Source of the DNA: Pseudoflavonifractor sp. AF19-9AC
GTDB taxonomy: Bacteria > Bacillota > Clostridia > Oscillospirales > Oscillospiraceae
Direction: 5' to 3'
Assembly: GCF_003478995.1 (NCBI RefSeq)
Contig: NZ_QUGI01000001.1
Coordinates: forward strand, 269,772-294,196
Length of the DNA stretch: 24,425 nt
The first letter of the stretch is position 1, and every line of letters starts with the position of its first letter. This document shows, piece after piece, positions 6,477 to 13,911 of this stretch. Position numbers and translations under genes: made by a program. The notes under the pieces are model-generated. The model ran no database searches. It was not told the origin of the DNA and saw nothing but the letters and a program-made list of their open reading frames with translations.

Positions 6477-7088
6477 TTATTTTTCCCAGGGGGGCTTGCG
6501 CGGAGTTTCCCGCTGTGGGGTGTCCTCGCCGGAGGACCTGAGGCGCTGTCCACTCTGGGCCAGGCGCACCGCGCAGCTGGGGCAGCCGATGAGAGGGCTG
6601 TGCCTGGCGCCGCAGACCGGGCAGGTGACCTGCTCCTCCTCCTTTTGAGGCTGAGGAGGTTCGGATGGGCCGGGAATGAAAAATTCCGCCTTGCCGCAGC
6701 CCTCGCATCGGAGAATATCCACCTCCAGCCAGTCGGAAAAGATTCCGTCCCGGGTCACCGGGCCGAAGAGCCCCTCCGACCCCAGCTGGATGAGCTTGCG
6801 GCCGTACCGGAGCATGGGCTTGCCGCAGCGGAGACAGACCTTGTCCGTCAGCACCGCCTCCCGCTCTCGTTGGGCTGCCTCCCGGCTCTCCCTCAGAAAG
6901 GCCTCAATCTGCTCCGGGTCCGCCGCCCGGCCGGTGTCCAGGGCCCGCTGCCCCCGCTCCTCCTGAGACAGGTCCCACAGAGCCTTGCGGCACTGGCCGC
7001 AGACACTCTGAAACACATTGCCGCACAGCAGTTTCTCCTGCCCGAAGCGGGGGAGCTTTGTTCCACAGAAAATGCAGGTGTTTGCCAT
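6477..7088 (-). CDS. Multi-zinc-ribbon protein of unknown function
   Basis: This 203-residue protein has six CxxC knuckles: CIFC and CGQC near the N-terminus, CLRC and CEGC in the middle, and CPVC and CPSC near the C-terminus, enough for three zinc ribbons. A charged helical stretch rich in Glu, Arg and Ala (around residues 60-85) separates the first and second ribbons, and a Pro/Gln/Glu linker the second and third. The tail is Arg/Pro-rich. The ATG at 7088 follows GGAGG by 7 bases. It lies between pyrF (48 bases upstream) and pyrK (46 bases downstream) on the same strand, so it is carried by the pyrimidine operon. I do not recognise a named family; DNA, RNA or protein binding are all possible. 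Confidence 0.82.
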   Translation of the reverse strand: MANTCIFCGTKLPRFGQEKLLCGNVFQSVCGQCRKALWDLSQEERGQRALDTGRAADPEQIEAFLRESREAAQREREAVLTDKVCLRCGKPMLRYGRKLIQLGSEGLFGPVTRDGIFSDWLEVDILRCEGCGKAEFFIPGPSEPPQPQKEEEQVTCPVCGARHSPLIGCPSCAVRLAQSGQRLRSSGEDTPQRETPRKPPWEK

Positions 7089-7136
7089 CCAAACTCCTCC
7101 TGTCAAAGGTGATTTCCAGGGGGAAACGGGGTGATT

Positions 7137-8060
7137 TTACACCACCGTCACAAACTGCTTGATGTCGTCCCGCATGGCAATGGCGGCGTTCCGGGCAGCT
7201 TCTTTAAAGTCGTGGCCGTCTCCGCCGGTCTTCTTCCAGGCGCACATGATGCCCCGGGAGGAGTTGACGATGGCGCCGTGGCCGTACTTGTCAAAGGCGT
7301 ACTGCACGTCCTCGGCGGTGCCGCCCTGGGCGCCGTAGCCGGGCACCAGGAAGAAGGTGTGCTCCAGACGCTTGCGCAGGGCACGGATGTCGGAGGGATA
7401 GGTGGCCCCGGTGACCGCACCAGCCATGGTGTAACCATACTTGCCCTCGGTGCCCTTGGCAATGCGCTCGTTGAGGTCGCCCATCACCTGGTACACCAGC
7501 CGGTCCCCGGCCACGATGTCCTGAAGCTCGCCGGAGCCGGGGTTGGAGGTCTTCACCAGAACGAACACGCACTTGTCCTCGCCCTTGGCGGCCTCCAGGA
7601 AGGGGTTGATGGAGTCGGAGCCCATATAGCCGTTAAGGGTGACGCAGTCCACGTCGAAGGACTTGAAGGTCTCGCCCTCGATCTTGGCCCCGGACAGCCA
7701 GCCCTCAGCGTAGGCAGAGGCGGTGGAGCCAATGTCGCCCCGCTTGATGTCGGCGATGACGAAGAGGCCCTTCTCCTTGGCGTAGCGGATGGTGCGCTCC
7801 AGCATCTCCATGCCCTGCCAGCCCAGATTCTCGTAGTAGGCGCTCTGGGGCTTGACGGCGGGAACGATGTCGCACAGGGCGTCAATGAGGCCCACGTTGA
7901 ACTGGTAAATGGCCTCGCAGGCCCCCTTCAGCCCCACGCCGTACTCCTCAAAGGCGGCCTTGCGGATGTGCTCGGGGACATACTCGATGCGGGCGTCCAG
8001 CCCGGCCACCGTGGGGTTCTTCATGGCGCGGATTTTATCCTGCAGTACATCAAAAGACAT
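7137..8060 (-). CDS. pyrF: Orotidine 5'-phosphate decarboxylase, long form
   Basis: PyrF decarboxylates OMP to UMP, the last step of UMP synthesis. The 307-residue length and motif AGLDARIEYVPEHI place it in the longer type 2 family found in clostridia. The catalytic Asp-Lys-Asp tetrad appears as ADIKRGDIGSTASAYAEG with Lys106 and Asp109, and the phosphate end as VPGYGAQGGTAEDV followed by NSSRGIMCAW. The ATG at 8060 follows AGAGGAAG. It lies 31 bases after pyrC and 48 bases before the zinc-ribbon gene, all on the minus strand. Confidence 0.96.
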   Translation of the reverse strand: MSFDVLQDKIRAMKNPTVAGLDARIEYVPEHIRKAAFEEYGVGLKGACEAIYQFNVGLIDALCDIVPAVKPQSAYYENLGWQGMEMLERTIRYAKEKGLFVIADIKRGDIGSTASAYAEGWLSGAKIEGETFKSFDVDCVTLNGYMGSDSINPFLEAAKGEDKCVFVLVKTSNPGSGELQDIVAGDRLVYQVMGDLNERIAKGTEGKYGYTMAGAVTGATYPSDIRALRKRLEHTFFLVPGYGAQGGTAEDVQYAFDKYGHGAIVNSSRGIMCAWKKTGGDGHDFKEAARNAAIAMRDDIKQFVTVV

Positions 8061-8091
8061 GAAACTCTTCCTCTCTCTTTGTTGTTGTGAA

Positions 8092-9369
8092 TCAGGCGTC
8101 CTGGTAAATGATCCGGCCGCCTACAATGGTGTATTTCACCCGGCCCTTGACCTTTGCACCGGCAAAGGGGGTGTTCCGGGCCTTGGAGGCAAACTGCTCC
8201 GGGTCAATGACCCACTCCTCATCGGGGTCGAAGACGGTGAGGTCGGCGTCCACGCCCAGGGACATGCGACCCTTGGGCAAATGGAGAATGTCGGCGGGGT
8301 TGGTGGTCATCCGCTGGATGATGTCGGGCAGCTCCATCTTCTTGGTGTGATAGAGGGCGGTGAGGGTGATGGCCAGAGAGGTCTCCAGGCCGATCATGCC
8401 GCTGGGGGCGCGGGTGAGGGAGCGGGCCTTCTCCTCGGCGGAGTGGGGGGCGTGGTCAGTGGCGATGACGTCAATGGTGCCGTCCTTCAGGCCGGCTAGA
8501 ATCCCCTTCACATCCTTGGCGGTGCGCAGAGGGGGATTGACCCGGGCCAGGGAGCCCTTGGTGAGCACTTCGTCCTCGGTGAGGGTGAAGTACTGGGGGC
8601 AGGTCTCGCAGGTGATGGGAGCGCCCCGCTTCTTCATCCGCCGGATGATGTCCACGCTCTTGGCGGTGGACACATGGCAGATGTGGACGTGGGCGCCGGT
8701 CTCCTCGGCCAGCATGGCGTCCCGCATGACCATGATCTCCTCGGCAATGGCGGGCCGGCCCTCCAGCCACAGCTGGCGGGACACGCTGCCCTCGTTCACC
8801 GCCCGGCCCTCCACCATAGAGGTGTCCTCACAGTGGCACAAAATGGGCAGCTCCTGCCGCCGGGCCCGAATCATGGCGTCCCGCATAAGGTTGGCGTTGT
8901 CCACATTGCTGCCGTCATCGGACAGGGCCACCGCGCCAGCCTTTTTCAGTGCCTCCGCGTCGGTGAGCTCTTCCCCGCGAAGTCCCATGGACAGGGCGGC
9001 GATGGGGTAGACCTGCACGCCGCAGGCCTCCTTGGCACGGCCCAGCACATAGGCCACCTGCTCCGGGCAGTCCACGGTGGGGTCGGTGTTGGCCATGCAG
9101 GCCAGGGCGGTGACGCCGCCCCGGGCCGCGGCGGCGCAGCCGGTGAGGATGTCCTCCTTGTAGGTCAGTCCGGGATCCCGCAGGTGGACGTGCATATCCA
9201 CCAGGCCGGGACACACCACCAGGCCGGTGGCGTCAATGATCTGGTCTGCCTCGGGGGGAAGACCCCGCTCCAGCAGAGAAATTTTGCCATCCTCCGCCAG
9301 CAGGTCCTGCAGGACCACTTCTCCAGTGACGGGATGGACGACTCGTCCGTGTTGAATGAGTAATTTCAT
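8092..9369 (-). CDS. pyrC: Dihydroorotase
   Basis: Dihydroorotase cyclises carbamoyl-aspartate to dihydroorotate. The 425-residue protein is of the long amidohydrolase (class I) type. Metal ligands are seen as DMHVHLRDPG (His60, His62), CHCEDTSMVEGRAV (His179), HICHVSTA (His232) and ATDHAPHS (Asp305); NTDPTVD and NPPLR also match the family. The ATG at 9369 is chosen because AAGGAA lies 8 bases upstream; a TTG two codons earlier is less likely. It is the first gene of the minus-strand pyr operon, with a promoter at 9424-9452. Confidence 0.96.
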   Translation of the reverse strand: MKLLIQHGRVVHPVTGEVVLQDLLAEDGKISLLERGLPPEADQIIDATGLVVCPGLVDMHVHLRDPGLTYKEDILTGCAAAARGGVTALACMANTDPTVDCPEQVAYVLGRAKEACGVQVYPIAALSMGLRGEELTDAEALKKAGAVALSDDGSNVDNANLMRDAMIRARRQELPILCHCEDTSMVEGRAVNEGSVSRQLWLEGRPAIAEEIMVMRDAMLAEETGAHVHICHVSTAKSVDIIRRMKKRGAPITCETCPQYFTLTEDEVLTKGSLARVNPPLRTAKDVKGILAGLKDGTIDVIATDHAPHSAEEKARSLTRAPSGMIGLETSLAITLTALYHTKKMELPDIIQRMTTNPADILHLPKGRMSLGVDADLTVFDPDEEWVIDPEQFASKARNTPFAGAKVKGRVKYTIVGGRIIYQDA

Positions 9370-9423
9370 ATGCAATTCCTTCCAAATTATTCAACGAAGG
9401 TTGACACGAATATCCAACTATAA

Positions 9424-9452
9424 ATTATAGCGGAATACACAGGATTTAGCAA
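9424..9452 (-). promoter_or_regulatory. Sigma-A promoter of the pyr operon
   Basis: On the minus strand, TTGCTA (9447-9452) is followed after 17 bases by a perfect TATAAT (9424-9429). The -10 is embedded in a 13-base palindrome CTATAAATTATAG (9418-9430), a possible repressor site. The predicted leader is only about 50 bases and holds a short TCAAC/GTTGA hairpin but nothing like a PyrR attenuator. Confidence 0.72.
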
Positions 9453-9532
9453 CGGATTTTTCCGCCATTCGGGGAAGAATAATGGAGCGCGGAGGAATGA
9501 GATATGGATGCCTTTCGCGCGGAAGGAGTGAA

Positions 9533-9724
9533 ATGCGGATGAACGGAACTTGCTGCTCCGGCGGCGGAAAATTTATCATGGGCATGGCCGCCGGCATGGT
9601 GGCCGGCGCGGCCATTGGTATGACCATGGCGCCCTCTCACCGGCAGATCAAGCGGGCGGCCCACCAGGCGGCCAAGCGGGTAAACGAGGCGGTGGAGAGC
9701 CTCACCGAGGCCATGGACCTGTAA
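9533..9724 (+). CDS. Small YtxH-like membrane protein
   Basis: The 63-residue product starts MRMNGTCCSGGGKF and has one glycine/alanine/methionine-rich hydrophobic segment (FIMGMAAGMVAGAAIGMTMA), followed by a basic amphipathic tail (KRAAHQAAKRVNEAVESL). This layout resembles YtxH-type small proteins, which have a short membrane or glycine-zipper segment plus a helix; the match is by pattern only. AAGGAG at 9523-9528 supports a start at ATG 9533 (4 bases away) or 9539 (10 bases away). An upstream ATG at 9482 is also in frame but lacks a ribosome site. A strong terminator follows within 10 bases, which supports a real transcript. It is divergent from the pyr operon. Confidence 0.62.
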   Translation: MRMNGTCCSGGGKFIMGMAAGMVAGAAIGMTMAPSHRQIKRAAHQAAKRVNEAVESLTEAMDL

Positions 9725-9725
9725 C

Positions 9726-9760
9726 AAAAAAGCCGGACGGGATTTCCGTCCGGCTTTTTT
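9726..9760 (+). terminator. Rho-independent terminator after the YtxH-like gene
   Basis: GCCGGACGG and CCGTCCGGC form a perfect 9-base stem around GATTT, followed by six T and preceded by A residues, so it could work in both directions. Confidence 0.93.
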
Positions 9761-9940
9761 CAGCGCGCCGAGAGAGCTCGGCACGCTTCAAAAAACGCAA
9801 GCGTTTTTTGAGAAGATGCAGCCCGCTGCAGCGCACTCGCTTCGCTCGCACGTTTGCGGGCTGAGAAGTGTTTTTTTCGACGCACATGTCGCCGAAAAAA
9901 ACGGATTTCAATTTATTTCGCCGCCAGCGGCGGCGAAACT
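9761..9940. repeat. Cluster of four consecutive inverted repeats
   Basis: Right after the terminator, four hairpins follow in 180 bases. They are GCGCGCCGAG/CTCGGCACGC (9763-9786, one mismatch), TCAAAAAACGC/GCGTTTTTTGA (9788-9811), CAGCCCGC/GCGGGCTG (9819-9863, with a 29-base inner part), and GTTTTTTTCG/CGAAAAAAAC (9870-9902). A fifth perfect one, TTTCGCCGCC-AGC-GGCGGCGAAA, lies at 9916-9938. The spacer GAGAAG occurs twice between stems (9810-9815, 9863-9868). No ORF with a ribosome site covers the stretch. It separates the convergent YtxH-like and tenA genes. It could be a REP-like dispersed element, stacked terminators or a structured RNA. Confidence 0.8.
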
Positions 9941-9983
9941 CTGCCGAGGGCGTTTGAACCTGCAAAAATTTTACTTTTTGTAA

Positions 9984-10655
9984 TTATACGTCGTTCCGGG
10001 GCTGGGCGCTCATCTCCCAGAAGCGCAGCTCGTGGAGGGAGCTCTGCCGGAAGATTTCCCGGCATCGGGCGGCCCGCTCCGGGGTGAGCCCCGCGCAGAC
10101 CTGGTTGGCAAAGTCCACCCAGTGGTCGCATACCTCCTTGTAGGAGGGATCCGCGTAGTCCCGCACCAGGGGCCAGAAAAGAGAATCCTGCACCTGAGGG
10201 GCGTCTTGGGCAATTTTCTGGAAAATCCAGCCGTAGCTGAGCATGCAGGGCAGACAGGCCATCATGCACTCGGGAGCGCCTTGGCCGTCACGGGCGGCGG
10301 AAATCATGTAGTCCACATAGGCCCGGTTTTCCGGGCGCAGGGGCAGAGGCTGGATAGCCTGGTCGGTCAGCCCCCAGCGGGCCAGATACACCAGCCGGGT
10401 GGCGTCCTCACTCTCCTTCAGAAAGGAGAGCAGGGAGTGGTAGGCCCGGATTTCCTCCATATCCGTGGAGTGGAGCATACCCCAGGCGAAGACCTTGGCG
10501 TACTCCCGCAGGTAGAGGCTGTCGTCCACAATGTAGCCCTTGAAGCAATCCTCCGGCAGGGTGCCGTCGGACAGGCGGCGGAGAAATTCAGTCTCCAGAC
10601 AGTCCTGCCAGATGGGCAGGCTGTCCTCAATGCAGGTGTCCAGAAAGGTGCTCAT
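9984..10655 (-). CDS. tenA: TenA family aminopyrimidine aminohydrolase/thiaminase II
   Basis: TenA proteins hydrolyse aminopyrimidines from degraded thiamine to HMP. The 223-residue helical protein shows FKGYIVDDSLYLREYAKVFA near residues 38-57, the active-site cysteine in CMMACLPCMLSYGWI, and the C-terminal SSLHELRFWEM carrying the family glutamate. The ATG at 10655 overlaps the TGA of thiD (ATGA), so translation is coupled. It is the last gene of the thi operon, matching a salvage role; the TenA_C versus TenA_E subtype is likely TenA_C because the cysteine is present. Confidence 0.9.
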   Translation of the reverse strand: MSTFLDTCIEDSLPIWQDCLETEFLRRLSDGTLPEDCFKGYIVDDSLYLREYAKVFAWGMLHSTDMEEIRAYHSLLSFLKESEDATRLVYLARWGLTDQAIQPLPLRPENRAYVDYMISAARDGQGAPECMMACLPCMLSYGWIFQKIAQDAPQVQDSLFWPLVRDYADPSYKEVCDHWVDFANQVCAGLTPERAARCREIFRQSSLHELRFWEMSAQPRNDV

Positions 10656-11449
10656 GACACAAAGTCCCCTTTCAAATCAAAGAGGTGGTCCAGGGGACCG
10701 CTGCCCGCACCCAGGTTCAGCATGGAGCCCAGAGCACCGGAGAGGTAGGCCTTGGCCCGTTCCACTGATTCCTCCAGGCTGTAGCCCTTGGCCAGGTTGG
10801 AGGCGATGGCGGAGGACAGGGTGCAGCCGGTGCCATGGGTGTTGGGGTTGTCAATGTGCTTGCCCCGGAACCAGCGGACGGTTCCGTCGTGCCACAGAAG
10901 GTCGTTGGCGTCGTTGAGGCTGTGCCCGCCCTTGCACAGAACGGCGCAGCCGTAGCGCTCGCCGATGGCCCTGGCGGCCCGTTCCATATCGGCGGGGGAG
11001 GCGATGTCCAGTCCGGACAGCACCTGGGCCTCGGGGATGTTGGGGGTAAGGAGGGTGGCCAGAGGGAGCAGCCGCTCCTTCAGAGTGTCTACCGCCTCCT
11101 GGGAGATGAGGCGGGACCCGCTGGTGGCCACCATTACCGGGTCCACCACGATGTTTACTGCCTTGTACTCTTTGAGCTTGTCCGCAATGACCTCGATGAG
11201 GGCGGAGGAGGAGACCATCCCCGTCTTGACCGCGTCCGGCCGGATGTCGGTAAAGATGCAGTCCAGCTGGTTGGCTAGAAACTCGGGGGTGGATTCCAGA
11301 ATGCCGTAGACGCCGGTGGTGTTCTGGGCAGTGAGGGCCGTGATGGCGCTCATGGCGTAGACGCCGTTTGCGGTCATGGTCTTGATGTCTGCCTGGATGC
11401 CGGCGCCTCCGCTGGAGTCACTTCCAGCGATCGTCAATGCTGTTTTCAT
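10652..11449 (-). CDS. thiD: Hydroxymethylpyrimidine/phosphomethylpyrimidine kinase
   Basis: ThiD phosphorylates HMP to HMP-P and then HMP-PP. The 265-residue ribokinase-fold protein begins MKTALTIAGSDSSGGAGIQA, the HMP/ATP-binding start of the family, and has VVDPVMVATSG in the middle and the anion-hole motif HGTGCTLSSAIASNLAKG near the end. The ATG at 11449 has AAAGGAG 8 bases before it; a longer reading of the frame upstream has no such site. It lies 90 bases after thiE and overlaps tenA by 4 bases. Confidence 0.96.
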   Translation of the reverse strand: MKTALTIAGSDSSGGAGIQADIKTMTANGVYAMSAITALTAQNTTGVYGILESTPEFLANQLDCIFTDIRPDAVKTGMVSSSALIEVIADKLKEYKAVNIVVDPVMVATSGSRLISQEAVDTLKERLLPLATLLTPNIPEAQVLSGLDIASPADMERAARAIGERYGCAVLCKGGHSLNDANDLLWHDGTVRWFRGKHIDNPNTHGTGCTLSSAIASNLAKGYSLEESVERAKAYLSGALGSMLNLGAGSGPLDHLFDLKGDFVS

Positions 11450-11539
11450 GGTATGTACTCCTTTCTCAGTAAACGCATTGAAGTTTTGTAACGCGACAGA
11501 AGGTGGTGCCCCCAATCTGCCGCGGGGGTTCACAAAGGT

Positions 11540-12181
11540 TCAGGGGGAGACCAGCTCCTCCGCCAGGGCCCGCAGCCGCCGGGCGGCCCCCTCCGGGTCG
11601 GGCTGGGCGAAGAGGGCGGAGACCACCGCCACGCCCCGGATGCCGCTCCCCGCTAGAGTGGGGAGGTTGTCCGGCCCGATGCCGCCGATGGCCACCACCG
11701 GGATGTCCACGCTTTGGCAGATGTCCCGTAAGGTCTCGTGGGCCAGAGCGGTCACATTTCCCTTGGTTCCGGTGGGGAATACCGCCCCGGCCCCCAGGTA
11801 GTCTGCGCCTGCCGCCTGAGCCCGCAGGGCCTCGGCCACGTTGTGGGAGGAGACCCCGATGATCTTGTCCGGCCCCAGCCGCTGCCGGGCCCGTCCGGCC
11901 TCCATGTCTTCCTGGCCCACATGGACGCCGTCGGCGTCCACCTCCAGGGCCAGGTCCACGTCGTCGTTAATGAGGAAAGGAACGCCGTAACGTTGGCAGA
12001 TGGCCTTGATTTCCAGGGCCTCCGCCCGGAACTGCTCCCGGCTCAGGTGCTTCTCCCGCAGTTGTACCATGGTGGCCCCGCCCTTCAGGACGCCCTCCAC
12101 CTGCTGGGCCAGGCTCACGCCGGGCAGGCGGCTGCTGTCGGTGACGGCGTACAGCCGAAGCTGCTGTTCATTGAATTTCAT
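11540..12181 (-). CDS. thiE: Thiamine-phosphate synthase
   Basis: ThiE joins HMP-PP and thiazole phosphate to thiamine phosphate. The 213-residue TIM-barrel protein shows MVQLREKHLSREQF, FLINDDVDLALEVDADGVHVGQEDM, IIGVSSHNVAEA, DYLGAGAVFPTGTKGN and VVAIGGIGPDNL in the right order. I chose the ATG at 12181 because GGAGG ends 7 bases before it; a start at 12211 would lie deeper in thiM. The start overlaps the end of thiM by 14 bases, so the two are translationally coupled. The 90-base gap before thiD holds a short CCCCC/GGGGG hairpin. Confidence 0.96.
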   Translation of the reverse strand: MKFNEQQLRLYAVTDSSRLPGVSLAQQVEGVLKGGATMVQLREKHLSREQFRAEALEIKAICQRYGVPFLINDDVDLALEVDADGVHVGQEDMEAGRARQRLGPDKIIGVSSHNVAEALRAQAAGADYLGAGAVFPTGTKGNVTALAHETLRDICQSVDIPVVAIGGIGPDNLPTLAGSGIRGVAVVSALFAQPDPEGAARRLRALAEELVSP

Positions 12182-12989
12182 AGTCGCTCCTCCGATCCAG
12201 AGTGTCTCCATCTAAATGGCAAATGGTGTCCAGAATTTTTCCCCGGTAGGCAAAGTTGCCGTCCCAGGGCTCCATCCGGGTCCAGGCCAGCTCTCCGGCG
12301 GCGTCCATGGCGGCCACCGCGGCGGCCACCGCCTCCAGGGGGCGCTCCGGGTTGGCAGAAAGGTAGGCACACACCAGGGCGGACAGCTGACAGCCGGTGC
12401 CGGTAATCTTGCCCATTTCCGGCCGTCCTCCCCGGAGGACGAAGCAGCGCTTTCCGTCGGATACCAGGTCAATTTCACCGGTGATGGCCACGATGGTGTT
12501 GAGACGCCGGGCGGCCTCCTTTGCAAAGGCCACTCCCTGGGCCAGATGGTCTCCGTCCACCCGGTCAGCGGGGGAAACGTCCACCCCGCTGAAGGCGGGA
12601 GCCTGCTCCAGCAGGGCCTTGATCTCCGAGCTGTTGCCCCGCACGGCGGCAAAGGGAACGCTCTGGAGAAGGCTTTTTGCGGTCTCCCGGCGCAGGCTGC
12701 TGCCGCCCACCCCCACCGGGTCCAGCACCACCGGATGGCCCAGCCGGGCGGCCTCCGCCCCGGCGGCGTGCATGGAGGGGATGGTCCGCCGGCTCAGGGT
12801 GCCCAGATTGAGGGTCAGCCCCTGGCAGCCGGCGGTGATTTCCGCGACCTCCTCCGGGTCATCGGCCATAATGGGCCGGGCGCCGCAGGCCAGCAGCAGA
12901 TTGGCTACGTCGTTGGCGGTGACGTAATTTGTGATGCAGTGAATGAGGGGCGCGCGCTGACGCACCGCCTCCAGACAGGAACCCAGCAT
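12168..12989 (-). CDS. thiM: Hydroxyethylthiazole kinase
   Basis: ThiM phosphorylates the thiazole moiety for salvage. The 273-residue ribokinase-fold protein opens with APLIHCITNYVTANDVANLLLACGARPIMADDPEEV, contains VLDPVGVGGSSLRRE and RGNSSEI, and has the ATP-site anion hole ITGTGCQLSALV. The ATG at 12989 has AAGGAGG 7 bases upstream. It is the first gene behind the TPP riboswitch and overlaps thiE by 14 bases. Confidence 0.97.
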   Translation of the reverse strand: MLGSCLEAVRQRAPLIHCITNYVTANDVANLLLACGARPIMADDPEEVAEITAGCQGLTLNLGTLSRRTIPSMHAAGAEAARLGHPVVLDPVGVGGSSLRRETAKSLLQSVPFAAVRGNSSEIKALLEQAPAFSGVDVSPADRVDGDHLAQGVAFAKEAARRLNTIVAITGEIDLVSDGKRCFVLRGGRPEMGKITGTGCQLSALVCAYLSANPERPLEAVAAAVAAMDAAGELAWTRMEPWDGNFAYRGKILDTICHLDGDTLDRRSDYEIQ

Positions 12990-13009
12990 GAGCCTGCCTC
13001 CTTATGAGA

Positions 13010-13063
13010 AATGATAAAATGAAACCGCCGGAGCCCGTCCTGATTTCGGACGACCCCCGGCGG
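13010..13063 (-). terminator. Leader terminator of the TPP riboswitch
   Basis: Read on the minus strand, CCGCCGG...GTCC and GGAC...CCGGCGG (13025-13063) form a long stem with an internal asymmetry of GGGTC against GGGCT and a 7-base loop. TTTCATTTTATC follows. It lies between the aptamer and thiM and would end transcription when TPP is bound. The T run is interrupted, so efficiency may be moderate. Confidence 0.75.
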
Positions 13064-13075
13064 CGATACCATCAT

Positions 13076-13173
13076 GCGGCTATCTCCCTGCGTTGGCATT
13101 ATCCAAATCAGGTCACAGGTCGAAGCGCTCAGCTTCCTCTCAGCCCGTCTGCGAGCTCCCTTGTTGTCTCCGC
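13076..13173 (-). ncRNA. TPP riboswitch (THI element)
   Basis: The minus strand carries the conserved aptamer blocks in order: GGGAGC (P2/P3 entry), a short P3 (GCTC/GGGC), GGGCTGAGAGG, an inserted GAAGC/GCTTC hairpin, then ACCTGATTTGGATAATGCCA and ACGCAGGGAG. GCGG at 13170-13173 and CCGC at 13076-13079 can close a P1-like stem. It lies before thiM and a terminator hairpin, so thiamine pyrophosphate should switch the thiM-thiE-thiD-tenA operon off. The aptamer call is firm; exact borders are approximate. Confidence 0.96.
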
Positions 13174-13194
13174 GCTTTGGCACGGACTGGCAGT

Positions 13195-13223
13195 ATTATA
13201 ATCCCCGCAAAAGGAGATTGCAA
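13195..13223 (-). promoter_or_regulatory. Sigma-A promoter of the thi operon
   Basis: On the minus strand, TTGCAA (13218-13223) is followed after 17 bases by a perfect TATAAT (13195-13200). Transcription would start near 13188, just before the riboswitch. Confidence 0.8.
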
Positions 13224-13275
13224 GTTTTTTCCCCATAGGGTATGCTAGAGGCAGTAAGACAGAGGGGGCACAGGG

Positions 13276-13896
13276 ATGGAGCAGGAGCGGGACCTGGCGG
13301 GGCAGATTGCCTGGGCCAGAGAGGACGAGGGCGAGATTACAGGCGGCAGGTTCCAGGGAGTTTTGCTGGAGGGAGCGGACCTGTGGGAGCTGGAGCTGCG
13401 GGAGGTCACCCTCACCGGCTGCCGGCTGGTAAACTGCGACTGTACCAAGCTCAGCCTGTACCGCTGCCGGCTGGAGAACTGCTCCTTTGAAGGGTGCTCC
13501 TTTGCCAAGAGCTTCTGGCTGGATACCCGGCTGGAGGGCTGCAAAGGAGAGGGCTGCGACTTCCGGGGCAGCCGGGTGAAGGGGAGCGTCTGGCGGGAGG
13601 GACGGTTCCGATACGCCAATTTTGCCCAGAGCCGCTGGGAGCGCAGCCGCCTGGAGGGCTGTGACCTGCGGGAGGCGGTGCTGTCCGAGGCCCAGTTTCA
13701 CCGTGCAGAGCTTGATAAGGTGGATCTCACCGGGGCGGAGCTCTTTCGGGCCCAGCTGGGCGGTCTGGACCTGTCCCAATGTACCCTGGATCAGATTGTG
13801 CTCTCCCAGAGCTGTGCCGAGCTGAAGGGGGCGACCATCGCGCCCCATCAGGCCCCGGTGGTGGCCCGGATTCTGGGGATCAACGTGCTGGAATAA
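13276..13896 (+). CDS. Pentapeptide-repeat protein
   Basis: This 206-residue protein is built mainly from pentapeptide repeats of the A(D/N)LxX kind, for example GADLWELELREVTLTGCRL, LENCSFEGCSF and LEGCDLREAVLSEAQF. These form a right-handed quadrilateral beta-helix of about 30 repeats. Many repeats carry Cys in the turn position. Such proteins include Qnr-type gyrase protectors, but nothing in the sequence points to that role, so the function stays open. The ATG at 13276 follows GAGGGGG. It lies 15 bases before cdd and probably shares its transcript. Confidence 0.9.
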   Translation: MEQERDLAGQIAWAREDEGEITGGRFQGVLLEGADLWELELREVTLTGCRLVNCDCTKLSLYRCRLENCSFEGCSFAKSFWLDTRLEGCKGEGCDFRGSRVKGSVWREGRFRYANFAQSRWERSRLEGCDLREAVLSEAQFHRAELDKVDLTGAELFRAQLGGLDLSQCTLDQIVLSQSCAELKGATIAPHQAPVVARILGINVLE

Positions 13897-13911
13897 AAAG
13901 GAGGAATTTCC

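Noticed and set aside
9835..9846. CTCGCTTCGCTC inside the hairpin cluster as a further palindrome
   Set aside because: It is a mirror repeat, not an inverted repeat, so it does not form a stem.
9963..9983. A-rich and T-rich stretch after tenA as its terminator
   Set aside because: No stem adjoins it closely on the minus strand; the strong stems lie farther on.
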